Origin: Cavia porcellus | Taxonomy: Eukaryota > Chordata > Mammalia > Rodentia > Caviidae | Assembly: GCF_034190915.1 (NCBI RefSeq) | Contig: NW_026947490.1 | Coordinates: forward strand, 66,949,494 to 67,013,493 | Direction: 5' to 3' | Length of the DNA stretch: 64,000 nt | Part shown: positions 11,491 to 23,255 of the stretch, in pieces | How positions within the stretch are numbered: the first letter of the stretch is position 1 | How the letters are laid out: each line of letters opens with the position of its first letter | Position numbers and translations under genes: made by a program | The notes under the pieces: model-generated | Seen by the model: only the letters and a program-made list of their open reading frames with translations | Database searches by the model: none | Told to the model about the DNA's origin: nothing

Positions 11491-12110
11491 GGAGTAGCCA
11501 AAACTCATACAGTGACTTGCTGTGGTCACATAGTTGGATACTGGTGAATTTGGGTTACAAACCCAGCTGTTTTAATTCTCAGTATCATGTTCTTTCTGTT
11601 GAAGATGAGCAGGTGAGGAAGCCTAGGACTTTCCTGGAGATTTCCCCTCCCACCTTAAAGGACTATGAGAATAACAGTTGTCTTCCTGCAAGATATCATT
11701 TGAAACTCAGAGTTTCTATATTGAATCCAGAGACCTTTGTCTGCTCTGTGTCTTCTGCACACTTGTGTTTGGGTCGGTGAGGTCTGTCTATGAGCAGAGC
11801 ATCCATCTAAACTGTGATGGCCTGAAAGATATCTCAGTGCACCTGGCTGGGGGCTGAGCCTGTGGACTTGCCGTGTCAGCCCTTCACGTTAGACACTCTT
11901 GGTGTCTCTGGCTAGCTTGCAAGGAAAGCAAATCCAATGTGAACATTTTGAGTTTTTATCATAGTATAAAAGCCACACAGGAAAGGCCACAGTGAATGAC
12001 AGTCTTTCCTGCCAGAGTTGGAGATTCCTACCCATAGTTCAGGTGGCATGCTTCCCGGAATCCAAACAGATTTGAAAGCCTTGGATAGAACGTCCCCACT
12101 TCTTTGGTTC
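10906..12110. other. unique sequence with poly(T) tract
   Basis: No gene recognised. It contains an uninterrupted run of about 34 T at 11454-11487. No SINE body is visible on either side, so the tract is either an orphan retrotransposon tail or a simple repeat. Confidence 0.45.
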
Positions 12111-12127
12111 AGGAAAATAAATTTCTT
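12111..12127. repeat. TSD, left copy, of the 12.1-kb L1
   Basis: AGGAAAATAAATTTCTT, identical to 13728-13744. The two copies bracket the L1 and fix its boundaries. Confidence 0.95.
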
Positions 12128-13727
12128 TTTTTTTAATCTCAGATTTTATTTATTTATTTTAATTTTATTTAAAAGGAAAAAGAGAAAAACACAAAACAAA
12201 ACAAAGCGGTATGAGGGTACAAGTAATACAGAGCTACAAAAAAAAAAAAAAAAGTAAGAAATCACCAGTTAATAGATTACATATTATCATCTTAGAGATA
12301 GTTGCTCAAATCACAGTATCAAAACATACAAAGTGGACATTCAAACAGTGAGACTGCAAACAGTTGTGTTCAATGATCCAACCAAAAACATTAATATGGT
12401 CAGCTATTTAACACCCCTAAACACACTTGCTGTTGTATTCTTTAGAGCTCTTTTTTTCCCCTCTCTTTTTTACAACAAAATTTACACATTTTGGGTTTTA
12501 TTACTCCTTAGTTCTTATTACTTTTTTGGGGGGGAGAGAATAAAGTCAAATAGGCAAACAAAGCTGTCAGTCAAAATCAAGGATAGACATAGCACATGAT
12601 GTAAAACAGAGTACAAGGTTATCAACAATGGTTATCAACAATGTCTCTTGCTTCCTTAAAAAGAATTGTCTATCTCATTAGATATTATAAAGTTGAACAA
12701 AACAGTAGAGAACAAGACCAATAAAACTTAAGCATTGTAAACATTACAGGACTTCCAAAGGAGACAATAGTCAAACCAGAATGGGCATCTTAGTGAATCT
12801 TATTGCCTTCAAAGTAGTTGCCTATACCCTCAAACTTGATACTATCATACAGAATGGAACAGAGTCTAATCAGTCAAAACAAGATCGTGGGAGCATTACA
12901 GGACTTCAAAACAAGTTAATAGGAAATCAAAAAAGTTACTATTATATATCCTGCTAATTTTTTAAATTTTTCCCCTTAATTAAAACAAACATAAGAAATA
13001 ACTAAATAATTTTTTTAAAGAATAAGGGAGAGATTGAGATAAAACAGGACGCAACAATATAACAGTACAGGTCAAAGCATGACTGTTTCAGCAACCTAGT
13101 GCTTCACCACCAAATAACCCGACTTAATAGTAGTTACCATAGTGTCTGTCTTTTTCCTTGAAATATTTGAATAAAACTTCATATACTATAGCTTCAAATA
13201 TTTCCATATCAAGAAGCCCAGAATAAAGCCTTTCCAATTAATAAGTGAAAACTTTATAAGGCTTCAATGCCACATAATGGGGAATCATGATTACCACATA
13301 TTTTTATATACTTGAATCATTACTTACATTAGGGAAACTATTGGGTATTCACACATGCGAGATTGATTTATTTCACTTATGAGTATGGTCCTAAGCTGTG
13401 CCCATTTATTGATAAATATCTCACTGTGCTCCTTCTTTATAGCTGAATAATACTCCATTGTATAGAAATACCACAACTTTTTAATCCATTCCTCAGTTGA
13501 TGGACACTTGGGTTGTTTCCAAGATCTGGTGATTATAAATTGTGCTGCTATAAACATAGGTGCGCATGTATCACTGTGGTATGATGCTTTCAGTTCTTCT
13601 GGGAATATGCCTAGAAGTGGAATAGCTGGAATAAATGGGACTTCCAATCCCAGCTTTTTGAGAAATCTCCAGACTGACCTCCACAAAGGCTGCACCAGTC
13701 TACACTCCCACCAACAGTGTAGAAGAG
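12128..13727 (-). mobile_element. 5'-truncated L1 (ORF2 C-terminus plus 3' UTR)
   Basis: A 1.6-kb minus-strand L1 between perfect 17-bp TSDs. Reading in element orientation, it starts inside ORF2 (13727), reaches the ORF2 stop at about 13324, and then has a long AT-rich 3' UTR of about 1.2 kb. It ends in an A/T-rich tail near 12130-12180. The same 3' UTR recurs in the ORF1-only element at 34.2-36.6 kb, so both belong to the same young L1 lineage. The truncation is typical incomplete reverse transcription. Confidence 0.93.
13324..13727 (-). pseudogene. L1 ORF2 C-terminal fragment (truncated)
   Basis: The open frame encodes the carboxy-terminal end of L1 ORF2p, with recognisable blocks such as [36 protein letters not shown] and YTMEYYSAIKKEH. 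The endonuclease and reverse transcriptase domains are absent because the element is 5' truncated. The fragment is therefore inert, although its frame is still open for 123 codons from the first internal Met. That openness is consistent with a young insertion. Confidence 0.92.
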
Positions 13728-13744
13728 AGGAAAATAAATTTCTT

Positions 13745-14408
13745 AATTCAAGAGTAAAGGTATCTCTTCTGAAAAATACTGGGAGTCATTCACCCATTTT
13801 CATCCAAAGACCTCACAGGCTACAGTGTTTTTTGGTGTTTACTTTCCATGTGATTCCCAGGAACGTTGACTTTGATCTAATTTTAAACATTGATCTCTTA
13901 GATAGTTATGTTCATATTATTATTGCTATGTTTTGGTAGGAATCATGAGAGTTTTAAAATATCCAGATATTGGGTAATATGAGTTTGGGTGAAAAACAAT
14001 CAGAACATTTCTGACAAAGAGTAATCACACCTACAGAGAGGAGGGCCGGGGTTGTGGCTTCTCATAAACTGGAAGAAGTTGTTTGTAATTTACCGCCAAT
14101 CATTCTCTGAGAAATTAAAGTGGTGCAAATTCTGACCCAAAATTTGGGTGCTGCATATGAATGAGAGCTGTGATTTTTGGCACAAAGTCCTCCACAGTCA
14201 CTTGTTTTTTGTACATCTTGGTTGCACGGGGGCTAAAAACCTTTAGTTTGGACTATGTATTTAAGGATGTTTATGTAGCAAACAACCTGAAAAACAGAGA
14301 GTTTTCCCTTCTGGAGAAGATAACAGATTTGTTTATTGTCCAGTATAACAGGTTTTTTTTTCCCTTTACGCCTGGGGTAAAGTTTAGGCAGGTGTACTGC
14401 TGGTTATA
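13745..14408. other. unique sequence, no gene seen
   Basis: No recognisable feature. The sequence is AT-rich. Confidence 0.4.
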
Positions 14409-14500
14409 AAAGGATGGAGCTCAGCAGCACCAGCTGTGGCCTGGCAAGTGTGAGGTCCTAAGTTCGATCCCTGGTACCAAAAACAAACAAAAAAAAAGGA
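14409..14500 (+). mobile_element. ID-type SINE, degraded 5' half
   Basis: A GGAGCTCAGCAGCA start replaces the usual GATTTAGCTCAGC. The 3' half is well kept, with AAGTTCGATCCCTGGTACCA and an A-rich tail (AAACAAACAAAAAAAA). Confidence 0.75.
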
Positions 14501-14509
14501 ATTGAATTG

Positions 14510-16320
14510 GCTCAGTGCAATATACTTGTCCTTTAGCATTCCCCAGGCTGTTTTCTGGCATCTCCCACCCTCTCTGAGTAGTCCTGGGAGAGGAACAAGG
14601 CTCAGGAAAGTGGCCTTGGTGATGGACTCTGGCCACACCTATTACTAAAGTCCTTTGTCTCTGCCCCAGCAGTTTCATGTCTTCTGTTTGGACGCATGAA
14701 ACTGAGTCATGCTAAACTGTTAGTCTGCAAATAGAGAAAAATCTCAGCCACCTTCAGAGTTCTTGACGATGGAACGTAGAATGAAAAGAAACATTAGTGA
14801 CTTGGAGATTTTGTGATGAGATGCTACTTTCTTCAGGTAACCAGGAAGTCCAAATCACAGTGAGCTACCAGTGAGATAAGAAGGGTAAATGCTCAAGGAA
14901 TAAAATTGCAACCTTCAAACTTCGTATCAGCTATAAAACAAATAAAAGCACAGTTAAAAGGCTGGACTGCTGGCTTCCAGTTCCCTCAAGGTCCCTAGAA
15001 CAAGCCCAGGTGAGGGAGGGGGAAGGGTCTTAGGTTCCTGGAAGCCATTAGAGGGTGACTGAGGGCTGGGCACCAGGAGTTTGAGGTAGAAGGCAGATAA
15101 ACATTTCTAAGGCATGGCAAACTTAAGGTAAACTAAGGCAAATTGCTACTGAACTTGTACTTGGTTCATAAACACATGACACGTATACAAACAAGGTCTT
15201 ACAGATTTATTCAGGACCCCAGAAAGATCTTGTGACCAGGTTATAGCCAACCATATTTATGGTATTAGAATTAAAAATGAGAAATTTAGAAATACTCATT
15301 AACTTATTTAAAACAATAATAAAAGTGTGTTAACAGAGATAAATTTTATGGTTACAATATTTTCTGAAACAAATTTCCTGTGAATGTGGTATTACTGCAA
15401 TATTATTCTGAATACCTGTTTAGTGTCTGGCATCCCAGAGGGCAACGGGAGTCTCCTATCTGCTTTGTACTCAATGTGCTGTGGTATCACAGGATATTCA
15501 ATGTTGGGAAAAGCTACCAAGGAGAATGAGAATAAAAAAGGCAGAGAATATATTCAGATTTGTATGACAATAGCTTTGACCTTTGCAATTTCCTACAAAG
15601 ATCTTGAGAATTCCTGAGTTTCCTGAACCACACTTTGAGACACAAAATAAAACAAGAATGCAAAACCGAAAACATAGTTCACAGTTTGGGAAATGGCATT
15701 GTATTGTTTTTAATACAATGGTATTAAAACCAAAAATCTAACTTCTGAAATTCCTAGCAAAAGTTTCAGGAAGTGTCCCCAAACTCAGTTTCTTTTTAAT
15801 GATTAGGAAACTAATGAGTTTTCACAGAGCAATGCACTGGATGTCATCAGATCCTTCCTGTTTGATAGTATTTTATATTTGAGAGAATTTCGTTTTAGAT
15901 CCAGGGATGTGGGATTTTGATGAATGTAATTTTCTTCTTGAGGGCTCAGGGGTTAGTGTCTCATTTAGCGTGATAGACAGGAAGTGCAATATGGAAAAAC
16001 ACCAGCTTTGAAGCCAACACCACCAGGGGATTGGTCACAAGCAGGTAGTACCTGGGCAGCTCTAAATGGGTTCCTTAGGGTCCACGCGCCTCAGTGTCAC
16101 ATCCGCAGGCCTCATCTGTAACGTGTGAGCGATGATCAAGCCTGGGCTTGCTGTGAGGATTCTGTTCATGAGTCGGAAGGCCTTAGTCAGGCACCTAGAG
16201 GCACGAGACAGAATTTCCAGTCATCACAATACGTGTCATCTTCTGCCAGATCATACTTCGCAACAGGCACTCTCTGCTTCTCCAGGTGGCACCTTCCATT
16301 CGGAAAGATCTGTGTGTGAT
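14510..16320. other. unique sequence, no gene seen
   Basis: AT-rich with no recognised repeat. A small perfect hairpin lies at 15697-15720 (CATTGTATT, then a 6-base loop, then AATACAATG). It is of uncertain meaning. Confidence 0.4.
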
Positions 16321-16610
16321 TCACTTGTTTGTCACTACAGTGGGTGCCTGAGACAGCCCAGTTCTACTGAGAAAAGGTTTCTTTGGCTCATAGTTTTGGA
16401 GGGTCCGGATCCGTGATAAATTGTCCCCATTCGTTTGGGCCCAGGACAAGGCGGCCTCCAATGGCAGGGAGCACATGGTTTAGCAGAACTACGCACCCCA
16501 AGGTTAGGGGAAAAAAGAGGAGAAGTGACTGACGGCCTAGGCTCCTTCCTAAATGTGTTACCAGTAACCCACAGACCTCTCTCTAAGGCCACCTCTCAGG
16601 GTGTCCAGTG
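16321..16610 (-). mobile_element. MaLR-type LTR fragment, antisense
   Basis: The reverse complement pattern of a MaLR LTR: GTCACTACAGTGGGTGCC, then GAAAAGGTTTCTTTGGCTCA, TAGTTTTGGAGGGTCCGG, and a purine-rich interior. It is diverged and the far end is not clear. Confidence 0.55.
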
Positions 16611-16673
16611 CCTCCTCATTGGCATGTTCCTGGGCACCCAGTGTCCAAAACACGAGCTTTTGGGGAAACGTGT

Positions 16674-16677
16674 GAGT

Positions 16678-16718
<41 letters not shown>
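16674..16718. repeat. (TG)n microsatellite
   Basis: A GTGAGTGTGTGAGTGTG start followed by uninterrupted TG units. It abuts a minus-strand B1-dID and probably derives from that SINE's tail. Confidence 0.93.
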
Positions 16719-16721
<3 letters not shown>

Positions 16722-16870
16722 GGGGATTGATCCAGGGATTTTGCATCCATCTATGTTCAGAACCCTTTTTAAATTTTTTATTTTGAAACAAAGTCTCTGT
16801 AAGTGGCCAACTTGCATGGGCTAGGCCCTACCTCAGCCTCCTGAAGTATTAGAATTATGGCATGCAGAAA
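16719..16870 (-). mobile_element. B1-dID SINE, antisense
   Basis: The dID part reads TTACTGGGGATTGATCCAGG. A T-rich linker follows, then the B1 reverse complement (TTGAAACAAAGTCTCTGTAA, then CCTCAGCCTCCTGAAG and ATTAGAATTATGGCATGC). Confidence 0.7.
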
Positions 16871-19800
16871 TTTGACATCCAGCTACTTGACAGCAGTTTA
16901 ACCATTAGAAAACGTAGAGGAAGGAGCTCACATTATCCTTGCCACCTCCTTGGATCAGTCTAGTTCTGTTTGGAGCACAGCACTTCACCCAGTGGAACGA
17001 CTGCCTGGTCCCCCCCGCCTCTTCTTTGCGCTGGACTAAACACCATCATAATCTTTAGCAGTGACTCGTGTGCCATTTGAACCCTGCTCATTTTCCTTTA
17101 GACACAAAGAAAGCCAAAGCGTGAACGTCAGAAGACCCTTCCTGCTCCACTCCTGCCACGTGTTGAGCGGTAGGGTGTTCGCTGACCATGCCCGGCTGTG
17201 TACATCAGCCTTGGGTGGCACCACTGCCCTCTGAATGCTCTCGTTTGCTTGTTGCTTAATCTACTCACTAAGTCACGCACTGAATGCTCCAAATGCCAGT
17301 TAGGCAGACAAAACTGCACAGAAAACAAAGCTTTGTCAACCTTAGTGGCTCTGTACTTCTCGGTTTCTTCAATGTCACGTTGGACAGCATGACGTGACCT
17401 CCAGGTTGAACCTGATGAGTAAGGGAGCACTCTGTTGGCTTCAGAAGTGCCCGTGCTGGTTTGGAAGCTCAGTGAGTCACTCTGGCTTTCTCTGGAAAGC
17501 CAGCATTGGTGTTAGCTGCATGGACCGCCTTTGGGTAATCCATGGCCTTTGGCCTAGTTTTCAGTCACAGTGTGGACATTTTCTGGGCTGATCTTTCACA
17601 ATCTGTGGACTCCTTGGTGTCAGATAGGTCAGAACACTGAGAGTCATTACTCCGCCCTGCGCATTGCCCTTTCTGACCCAGAGAGCCGCAGCAACTTCCC
17701 CTTTTAAAGTCCTTCGCCCTTGTGCATTTTGAAATGACAGTTTCAGGTGCGACACCTTTTCCTCCAATGCCAAAACTCCCAAGAGTTTCACTGGCGACTC
17801 CATTGGCTTTGCACGCTTCCGGTGGGAGTCAGAATGGAACTGGCTGTTGCTCCTGCTGGGAGGTGTTTTCTTGTCCTCTTTAGGGTGTCTTTCAGGGAGG
17901 ACTTGGGAAACACATTCTGTCATGAAGCTCCTGTGTGGAGGTTTTGAGCAAGGCCATTGGGCTTTTTAGAAACTTCGTGCTCATTTCTGAATTTGTTGCC
18001 CACTCTGAATGGGCAGGGAGCAGGAGCTTCCTGCTAGGAATGGTATGGAATGGGGCAGGCAGGTGGGGGTCCACTTCGTGGTCCCAAGTCTGGATGGATG
18101 GAAGTGATGGCTCCTCTGAAGGAAACCAGGAGCCTGGACATGAGATCTGATCTTCACGGGTGGGGAGCTCGTGCACAGAGCATCAGTGGTCTTCCCTTGT
18201 GGCCCTGCAGCTTCAATGGTGCTGAAATTCACCATGTACCAAGGTGTGTGCCAGGCAAGAGTCTGGCTAGGGACACTCAGAGACCATGCAAGCCCTGGAG
18301 CCCGGTCTGGAGGTGGAGGGTCTCAATGTGGAGCAGAGATCTAACTCTTGCAAAGCACTTCCTGTGGAGTCTGTGGTTTAAAAATATGTGATTTGTTTCA
18401 CTTCCTACAAAATGCATATTTTCATCAAAATGTTGGAAAGTTCTAAAAAGCAAAAAGAAGCAAAGTAACACTAATCAGACATCACTCCTGCCAATTTGAT
18501 AGCCCTTTCTAGAAATATATAGATGTAAAATGTATCTATTTCACAATAACTTTAAAGTATTGTAATAATGTATCAAGACGTTTGTAACAAGGAGAAATGA
18601 GTTACAGGTGAACACGACCTCTTCTTGTGATCTTGATTTTCCTGTGACTGTTCTATAAAACAGAGCCTATCTTTAAAATGTATGAAAGTAGATGAGATGA
18701 AATGTAATTAACAGATCCCCTAATAGGTTATACGCTGATTATTAGAAGATATATCACTTTAGCTTGTAATCTTTCATGTTACACTATTTTATGATAACTA
18801 ATATACCTTGTACCTTGTAAAATATATCTATTTTAATATTCTGCAAGTAATAAATGATGAACAACTCATTTGTCAAGTAAACCTGCTGGACATACACTGC
18901 TTTTGTCCTCCTACTGGTGCTAGATTAATGGGGGGACCAGGTAGCAAATAAGTAGACATCACAGGGAAATACTGGGGTCTATCAAGGAACACGGTGTAGC
19001 CCCAGGAAACTGCATTGGAGGACCTGCCTGTATGGGCGTCTATGGGGCTGCGTCAGTCCAGGATGGATACCCATGAGACGATTCTGCAATGTCTTGTCCT
19101 AGCTGAGGAAAGGAAGCTGCAAACACTGTAGTGTCATGTCAAAGACTCAGGAGCCAACTGAAGAGGCTCCCTCTAGCCAAACACAGGGCAATTTGAATAT
19201 CAATATCAAAATAAATATCAATATCCGTAAGGATAATGACGGCAGAGCCCTGGAATATATTGACTACATTTGAGCTTGCAAGTTCATGATAATATCAGAA
19301 AAAGCCTCCATCAATTACCACTTGCAAAGGCTAAGTGACAAACTCATATTTGAACTTGATAAATAAAGCAAAATATTAGCATAGATCACTGTGTCTCTGA
19401 GGAAGAATGAGCTGCTCAGAGAAAGTTGCCCCAGACCTGCATCTCATGCAATGAGCTCCTCAGCTGGAGGATACCTCGAAGGTGCAGGCACACTAGGTGA
19501 CTGGAGTGGGGCAGTAAGGATGTGGGGGGCAGCCACCGTCTGAGCTCTAGCTGACAGTGCTGGGCAGAAGTGGCACACAGGTCTTCAGAGCCTGCCCCAC
19601 GCAGCATCCCCTGGGTGGCGAAGTGGGTCCACCCCCGGGAGTAGGCAAGTGGCACAGCCTCTCCAACTTTTAAATAAGAAAGGAACAGCATCGTGGTGGA
19701 TGTCCCTGTCCCCAAACCATGACACTTGCCCCAGTTGGAGAGGCTGCTGAGGAGGGAAACATACTGAGAAGCCTTGAGCAGCGCCCCACAGGATTTCAAT

Positions 19801-20529
19801 GTTTCAGTGCCATGCGGGGTGTGGTGAGCATTTTAGAGCTGCTGCCTGCTCTTAGAATCATGAACGATGCCCCACTAAGCTTGTTCTGTCCTTGTTACTC
19901 AGCAGTGAACACAGCTCACTATTGAAAAGACCATAGACTGCACCAGTGTAGACCACATCAGCAAGAGAATCAGAGCAAAGCTTTCCAGCTGCCCCAGTTC
20001 CTAAAGACTCAACGTACTAGCACTGATGTTCAGTCTTAAGGTTTTGCGGAATTATTTCTCTTTGAAACAGAATGGAAATAATTTTCCAGTAACACCGTGT
20101 TTTTATTTGTTCTCTTTCCTCCCCTCTCTCCCTCTTTCTCTGGTTCTCCCTCCTTCCTCTCTCTTGATGTCTTGCGGCAGCTTCTACTTTATGTGACATT
20201 TTAGCTGGCACGTCCACCCCGCGTGCCTGGAGTGACACCAGTGATGAAACTTCCTCAGCTCTTGCACCCACTCACCATTCTTCAGATGCCACCCTGACAT
20301 TTCCACATTTTGATTTCATAACTATATCCCTTAATTAGGAAATACGAACTTTCTCCAGATTTCTATTTTCCTTAATTTTCTCTCGGGTGAAATATACAAC
20401 CTATATGATATTATAATGATGCCTGAAACTGTAGATGTCATTTATGTAAAACATTTAACTGACCTCCATCTGATGGGGACTGGTAATATGAAAAAAGTCA
20501 GAATTACATGATAGGGAAACTTGGGTTTT
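16871..20529. other. unique sequence, no gene seen
   Basis: 3.6 kb without a recognised repeat or exon. Several open frames of 60-127 codons overlap in opposite strands and carry no known motif. A short ATATCAATATC repetition lies near 19196-19225. AT content rises around 18480-18860. Confidence 0.4.
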
Positions 20530-21175
20530 TTTTGCAAATACTCCATTTTTTGTTTTAGTTTTTAAAATTTGTATTATTGTACTTTCCCAGAAGCAACTTT
20601 TTTTTGCCAGTTTCTTTCTGTGTTTATTTTTATCTGTCTGTGTTTGCAGTTCATAATGTTTACAATTCTTGTGTAGGATTTGCACGTGTACAGGACACAC
20701 CTTAAGTCCTTGTTTCCTCTCTTTTCCCTCGCCTCCTTCCATCTCTGATCCCTTTCCCTTTCGAGAAAGCTTTATCTACCTACTTATTATTTTTTAGTTT
20801 TTCTTTACAATTTGGGTGTGTCACATAAGAGAAACCATATGATATTTAAGCTTGTGTGTCTGACTTATTTCCCTTAATATGTGGTCTTAAAGTGTATACC
20901 TTTCCCTACAAATGTTCCTTTACAGCACAGTATACTCCATTGTGTGTAAGGAATCCATTCTTTGTCCATTCATCTGCTCCTGGCCATATAGGCTGCTTCT
21001 AAGACTTAGCTGTTGTGAGATGTGCAGATATAAATATCCAAGGATCCCTGTCATGGGATGTCTAACTGGGTCCAATGGAATCTTTGCTTTTCGTTATTCT
21101 CTGCCTCTTCCTCCAGTCAAAAGGCTGCGTGTTGATGATAGAATTTCTTGGTGTCCTCGTAATTCAGCATTGAGC
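20530..21175 (-). mobile_element. old L1 fragment (ORF2 end and 3' UTR)
   Basis: Antisense L1 3' region. Landmarks are CACAGTATACTCCATTGTGT (about 20926-20945) and CCATTCTTTGTCCATTCATC. They are followed by GGATGTCTAACTGGGTCCAA and then TTTCGTTATTCTC. It is far more diverged than the L1 at 12.1 kb. Confidence 0.65.
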
Positions 21176-22069
21176 TAAGTATATACAAAACCATCACTGA
21201 CCAGTGACTGAATGCATGAATGTTAGAGAGCGACACACGGCTGAGATTTGTCTGAATATATTTTCAGGGGCTCTTAGCAGCACGTGGCCTTGAGTTCCAT
21301 CTCTGCCATCAAAATGGAATAACAGAAACGTGACCTAATCGCTGCAAATGTGTTGACTTCCAGCAGGTGACAAATCCACGCCTAGGAGTACATTTCCCAG
21401 AGCTCTTTTATCAGCACTGGGGGGACGAAGCCCCATTTCCTGAGCAGCGGAGCCCCTGGGAGGCTGCGAGGGTGTCTGTCTCCCCCTTCTCAACACGGAG
21501 CCCGCTGGGATGATGGCTCCCGAGAGCCTCCTCGCATAGGGCAGGTGGTTCTTCATGCAGACAGGAGCCAGGAAAGAGCTGTTTAAAGTATGTTTTAGAG
21601 GACCTGCTTTAATGAAAGGGCAGGAAGTTCCTTCTGCATTGTTACAACCCTGTTGATTACACAAGCACTGTGCTGATTATCAGCCGCCTGTGCCCAAGTC
21701 CACTTCACTTCCCAGAATCCTTGCTAAACAGCATTTCCCAAAGGCGATGTGACAAAGCTGGACAGTGGGGCACGCAAGTGTTAACAGAGAGGAAAACGAA
21801 AGTGAACCTGAACATTTCACGCTTCTTTTATATAAGATGTGTGCACCTTTCTCTATAAAATGTAATTTTAGGGTTACACGCTGTCTTCTTGGGTATTGTT
21901 ACATCTCCTCTTCATACGCAGCGCAGTAGATGTTCATCTTATAGGTGCTGGTAAAATATTTAGACAACGCAGACGAATGAAAAACCAAACTGCGGAGTTT
22001 TACCACTCAGAGAGAAGGCACTCTTTCCTCAGTCATATGAGCTGGGTGAGGGATTTTCAGAGGCTGCCT
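21176..22069. other. unique sequence, no gene seen
   Basis: No recognised gene or repeat. Confidence 0.4.
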
Positions 22070-22077
22070 TTCATTCT

Positions 22078-22160
22078 TTTTTTTCCTTCTTCCTTACCCT
22101 CCCTCTCTCTCTCTCTCTCTCCCTCACTTCCTTCCATTCTTCCTTACTTTCCTTTCTTTT
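22078..22160. repeat. pyrimidine-rich (TTCC/CT)n tract
   Basis: A low-complexity CT block including CTCTCTCTCTCTCTCTC, immediately upstream of a minus-strand SINE. Confidence 0.85.
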
Positions 22161-22162
22161 TC

Positions 22163-22345
22163 TTTACGGGGCCGGATATTGAACTCAGAGCCTTCAAACT
22201 GAGCCACATCTTCAGCTACTTTTTATTTATTTATTTTGAGACAGTCTTGCTAAGTTGTTAACTTGCTCAGGCTGGGCTTGAACTTGTGACTGTGACTTCC
22301 CCCTCCAGCCTTCCAGAATGCTGGGGTGACAGGCAGGCACCACCT
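22163..22345 (-). mobile_element. B1-dID SINE, antisense
   Basis: The dID half reads GGGGCCGGATATTGAACTCA and GAGCCACATCTTCAGCTAC. After TTTATTTATTTATTTTG, the B1 half follows (GAGACAGTCTTGCTAAGTTG, then GGCTGGGCTTGAACTTG and GAATGCTGGGGTGACAGGC). This copy shows the two-part architecture clearly. Confidence 0.85.
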
Positions 22346-23184
22346 TACCCTCCTCGTCAGCCTTCTGTCTGTGTTGCCTATAGATGGGAAAACAAGCTGT
22401 AGCAGAAGATCTCAAAGGACAAACCCAAAGAGCACCCCTGTCAGGAGAGATGGTGCGGGTGGCTCTGGTCTCCCTGGACTGTGAGGAGTGTAGTATGCAG
22501 ATCGGGACCGGGAGTTGTGGCCAAGCCTAATTCCTCCACAGAGGAGAGGAAAGAGGACTCTGTGGCTCATTTGGGGAGAAGAAAGATGCCAAGCTGGATA
22601 AAGGCAGGAAAATAGGATCAAAAGAAGCAGTCACAGTACAAGAGATGAGGGAAGGAGGAAACTCTCAGGCTGCAGGGTCCAGAAGGGACTTCCTTTCCAA
22701 CTCATTCAAGGAGGGACGTGAGATGCGCTCTGCATTCTTTGAGATTTAAAAGTGGTAATGGGGGAAGAATACAATCAAAATACACCATGCACACTGAAGC
22801 ATCACTCAGTGTGAAACGGGGGTGGGGCATGGGACGGGGAGGCAGGGGAGGGGACGTGATGAATGTGTGTTGCCAGAGTGAAGCCCACCAATCCGTATAG
22901 CTCACAGGTACTGCTGAGAAAATACAGAAAAGCTAAAAGTGTATCCGGAAAAATTTTTAGGAAATGATTGTTTGCTAATACCTTTGAGCAATTCCTATAC
23001 TTTATACATAGAGGCCCTTGTTAGCTGAGGATCCATTACCTAAGTCCCTGTAGCTGCCAGACTGCTGAGAGAAGCCCATTGTGACTGGGAGGAAGATATT
23101 TGTTAATGTCCTGGTCACTATCGTATCAGCTTCCACTAAGTCACCTCATTTCTTATTTAAAGGACATATCTTTTGTTTGTTTTT
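22346..23184. other. unique sequence, no gene seen
   Basis: No recognised feature. There is a G-rich patch at 22815-22858. Confidence 0.4.
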
Positions 23185-23255
23185 TGGTACCAGGACTCAC
23201 ACTCAGGACCTCAGGCTTGCCATGCAGGTGCTGTGCCACTGAGCCATCCTAAAGG
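23185..23255 (-). mobile_element. ID-type SINE, antisense, diverged
   Basis: TTTTTTGGTACCAGGACTCA, then CTTGCCATGCAGGTGCTGTG, and CCACTGAGCCATCCTAAAGG as the reversed A-box end. Confidence 0.8.
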